From NCBI GenBank assembly GCA_024687165.1, contig JAILEY010000081.1, positions 1 to 58,796 of the forward strand: a stretch of DNA of 58,796 nt, in the 5' to 3' direction. Every line of letters starts with the position of its first letter. Position 1 is the stretch's first letter. The notes beneath the pieces were generated by a model. That model ran no database searches. It was not told where the DNA came from and saw nothing but the letters and a program-made list of their open reading frames with translations. Positions 57,911-58,796 of the stretch are shown here, one piece after another. Source of the stretch: Treponema sp. GTDB taxonomy: Bacteria > Spirochaetota > Spirochaetia > Treponematales > Treponemataceae. A program made the position numbers and the translations under genes.

Positions 57911-58796
57911 TCAAGGGAAAATGCCTTTCATTTCTTCTGCACGAAGAAGCTTCCTTAATGCAAGAATATATGCGGCCATTCTGAAATTGCATTTACATTC
58001 TTCACGTATATCCTGAATCTCACCAAAAGATTTTGTCATCAGCTGTTCTAGCATCTGGCAGATTTTTTCTCTGTCCCAGGTAAGTTCCTGAATGTTCTGA
58101 ACCCATTCAAAATATGAAACAACAACTCCACCTGAGTTTGCAAAAATATCAGGAACAACAAGTATTCCTCGCTGTTCAAGAATTTCATCAGCCTCTTTTG
58201 AAGTTGGACCGTTTGCAGCTTCAATTACATATGAGCACTTAACATTTTCTGCAATCTCTTTTGTAATCTGATTTTCCAAGGCTGCAGGAATCAGAACGTC
58301 GCAATCGCATAAAAGAAGTTCTTTGTTTGTAATGTGAGTAACACCTTCTGCGTTGTAATCTTTTAAACTTCCTCCTTTTTCAAGATGCTGTGAAATCTGC
58401 TGAATGTTCAGTCCATCTTCGCAGTAAAGTCCGCCGTCAATGTCGCTTACTGCAACAATTTTTATTCCGCGGTGATAGAAAATTCTTGCGGCATTTGCGC
58501 CAACGTTTCCCATCCCCTGAATTGCAACTTTTATTCCGTCAAGGTAGCGTCCTTCACTTTCAAGAAGAAGCTTTGTTGCAAAATAAACTCCTCGGCCTGT
58601 TGCAGAATTTCTTCCTTTAGATCCGCCAAGTTCAATCGGCTTACCTGTAACAACCCCAGGACAAGGCTTTCCCTGAAGCTGACTGTATGTATCAAGAACC
58701 CATGCCATTGTCTGTGCGTTTGTATTAACGTCTGGAGCAGGAATATCTGTATCCTGACCAATGACTGGTGAAATTGCAAATGTATATCGTCTTGTA
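57911..58796 (-). CDS. gdhA: Glutamate dehydrogenase (5' truncated by the window)
   Basis: Glu/Leu/Phe/Val dehydrogenase family; interconverts glutamate and 2-oxoglutarate plus ammonia. The frame continues past the ATG at 58708 to the window edge, reading the family motif TDIPAPDVNTNAQTMAW, so that ATG is internal. The visible 295 residues have GGSKGRNSATGRG, the dinucleotide fold AIQGMGNVGANAAR, EAANGPTS and NSGGVVVSYFEWVQN. It is most like the hexameric catabolic-type GDH of about 420 residues, so about one third is missing. Amino-acid versus glutamate specificity and cofactor cannot be fixed without the rest. Confidence 0.88.
   Translation of the reverse strand, partial: TRRYTFAISPVIGQDTDIPAPDVNTNAQTMAWVLDTYSQLQGKPCPGVVTGKPIELGGSKGRNSATGRGVYFATKLLLESEGRYLDGIKVAIQGMGNVGANAARIFYHRGIKIVAVSDIDGGLYCEDGLNIQQISQHLEKGGSLKDYNAEGVTHITNKELLLCDCDVLIPAALENQITKEIAENVKCSYVIEAANGPTSKEADEILEQRGILVVPDIFANSGGVVVSYFEWVQNIQELTWDREKICQMLEQLMTKSFGEIQDIREECKCNFRMAAYILALRKLLRAEEMKGIFP

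Overview
The window looks like chromosomal DNA of a host-associated spirochaete, most likely a gut or rumen Treponema. The evidence is AT-rich DNA with strong A/T preference at third codon positions, several spirochaete-style lipoproteins with loose lipoboxes ending in Ser-Cys, an archaeal-type aspartate-semialdehyde dehydrogenase, GTP-dependent PEP carboxykinase, a type III glutamine synthetase, a type II topoisomerase gene pair and several c-di-GMP proteins. The genus is inferred from gene content; no database was available. There is no rRNA, CRISPR array, prophage or transposase. One tRNA (Cys) is present.

Layout. 1-3.3 kb: the end of a surface protein, a broken DUF2442 gene, and the lysine-pathway pair dapA-asd. 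3.4-11.6 kb: an acidic-tailed lipoprotein, an RNA-methyltransferase-like gene, a candidate small RNA, the topoisomerase pair (subunit B carries a histone-H1-like N-terminal tail), a membrane protein and a YigZ protein. 11.6-16.5 kb: a thioesterase, a diguanylate cyclase, and a guanine/xanthine salvage group (xpt, NCS2 permease, guanine deaminase) with two copies of a repeat element in opposite orientation nearby. 16.5-32.9 kb: patatin lipoprotein, pckG, NUDIX hydrolase, tRNA-Cys, a predicted surface metalloprotease with a C-terminal beta-barrel, a GH3 enzyme, an FMN oxidoreductase, a HAD phosphatase, mnmG, a MATE pump, a phosphohexomutase and a YdcF protein. 32.9-44.3 kb: glnN, a propeller/HD-GYP sensor, a Tritrichomonas-like IMP dehydrogenase, small zinc and membrane proteins, a second diguanylate cyclase and purA. 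44.3-50.1 kb is the accessory part: tandemly duplicated terminator modules, a TM2 protein, an ECF-like membrane protein, a NarL-type two-component pair, a DUF6273-like lipoprotein, and a VapBC-type locus whose toxin is frameshifted. 50.2-58.8 kb: a polar amino-acid ABC transporter plus argH, a short DtxR-type regulator, htpG with a duplicated start region, an AraC regulator with a terminator in its leader, and a truncated glutamate dehydrogenase.

How the genes fit together. Nitrogen and amino-acid metabolism is prominent: glnN, gdh, argH, dapA/asd and an amino-acid importer. Purine interconversion is well covered: guaB, purA, xpt, NCS2 permease and guanine deaminase. Two GGDEF proteins and one HD-GYP protein indicate c-di-GMP signalling.

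Three patterns run across the window. First, about a dozen genes have a sigma70-like promoter whose -10 box ends 6-9 nt before the ATG, implying leaderless transcripts. Second, there are two families of dispersed non-coding repeats: a MITE-like element of about 165 bp with internally deleted copies, and a 100-135 bp long-hairpin family whose outer stem covaries. Third, several convergent gene pairs overlap at their 3' ends.
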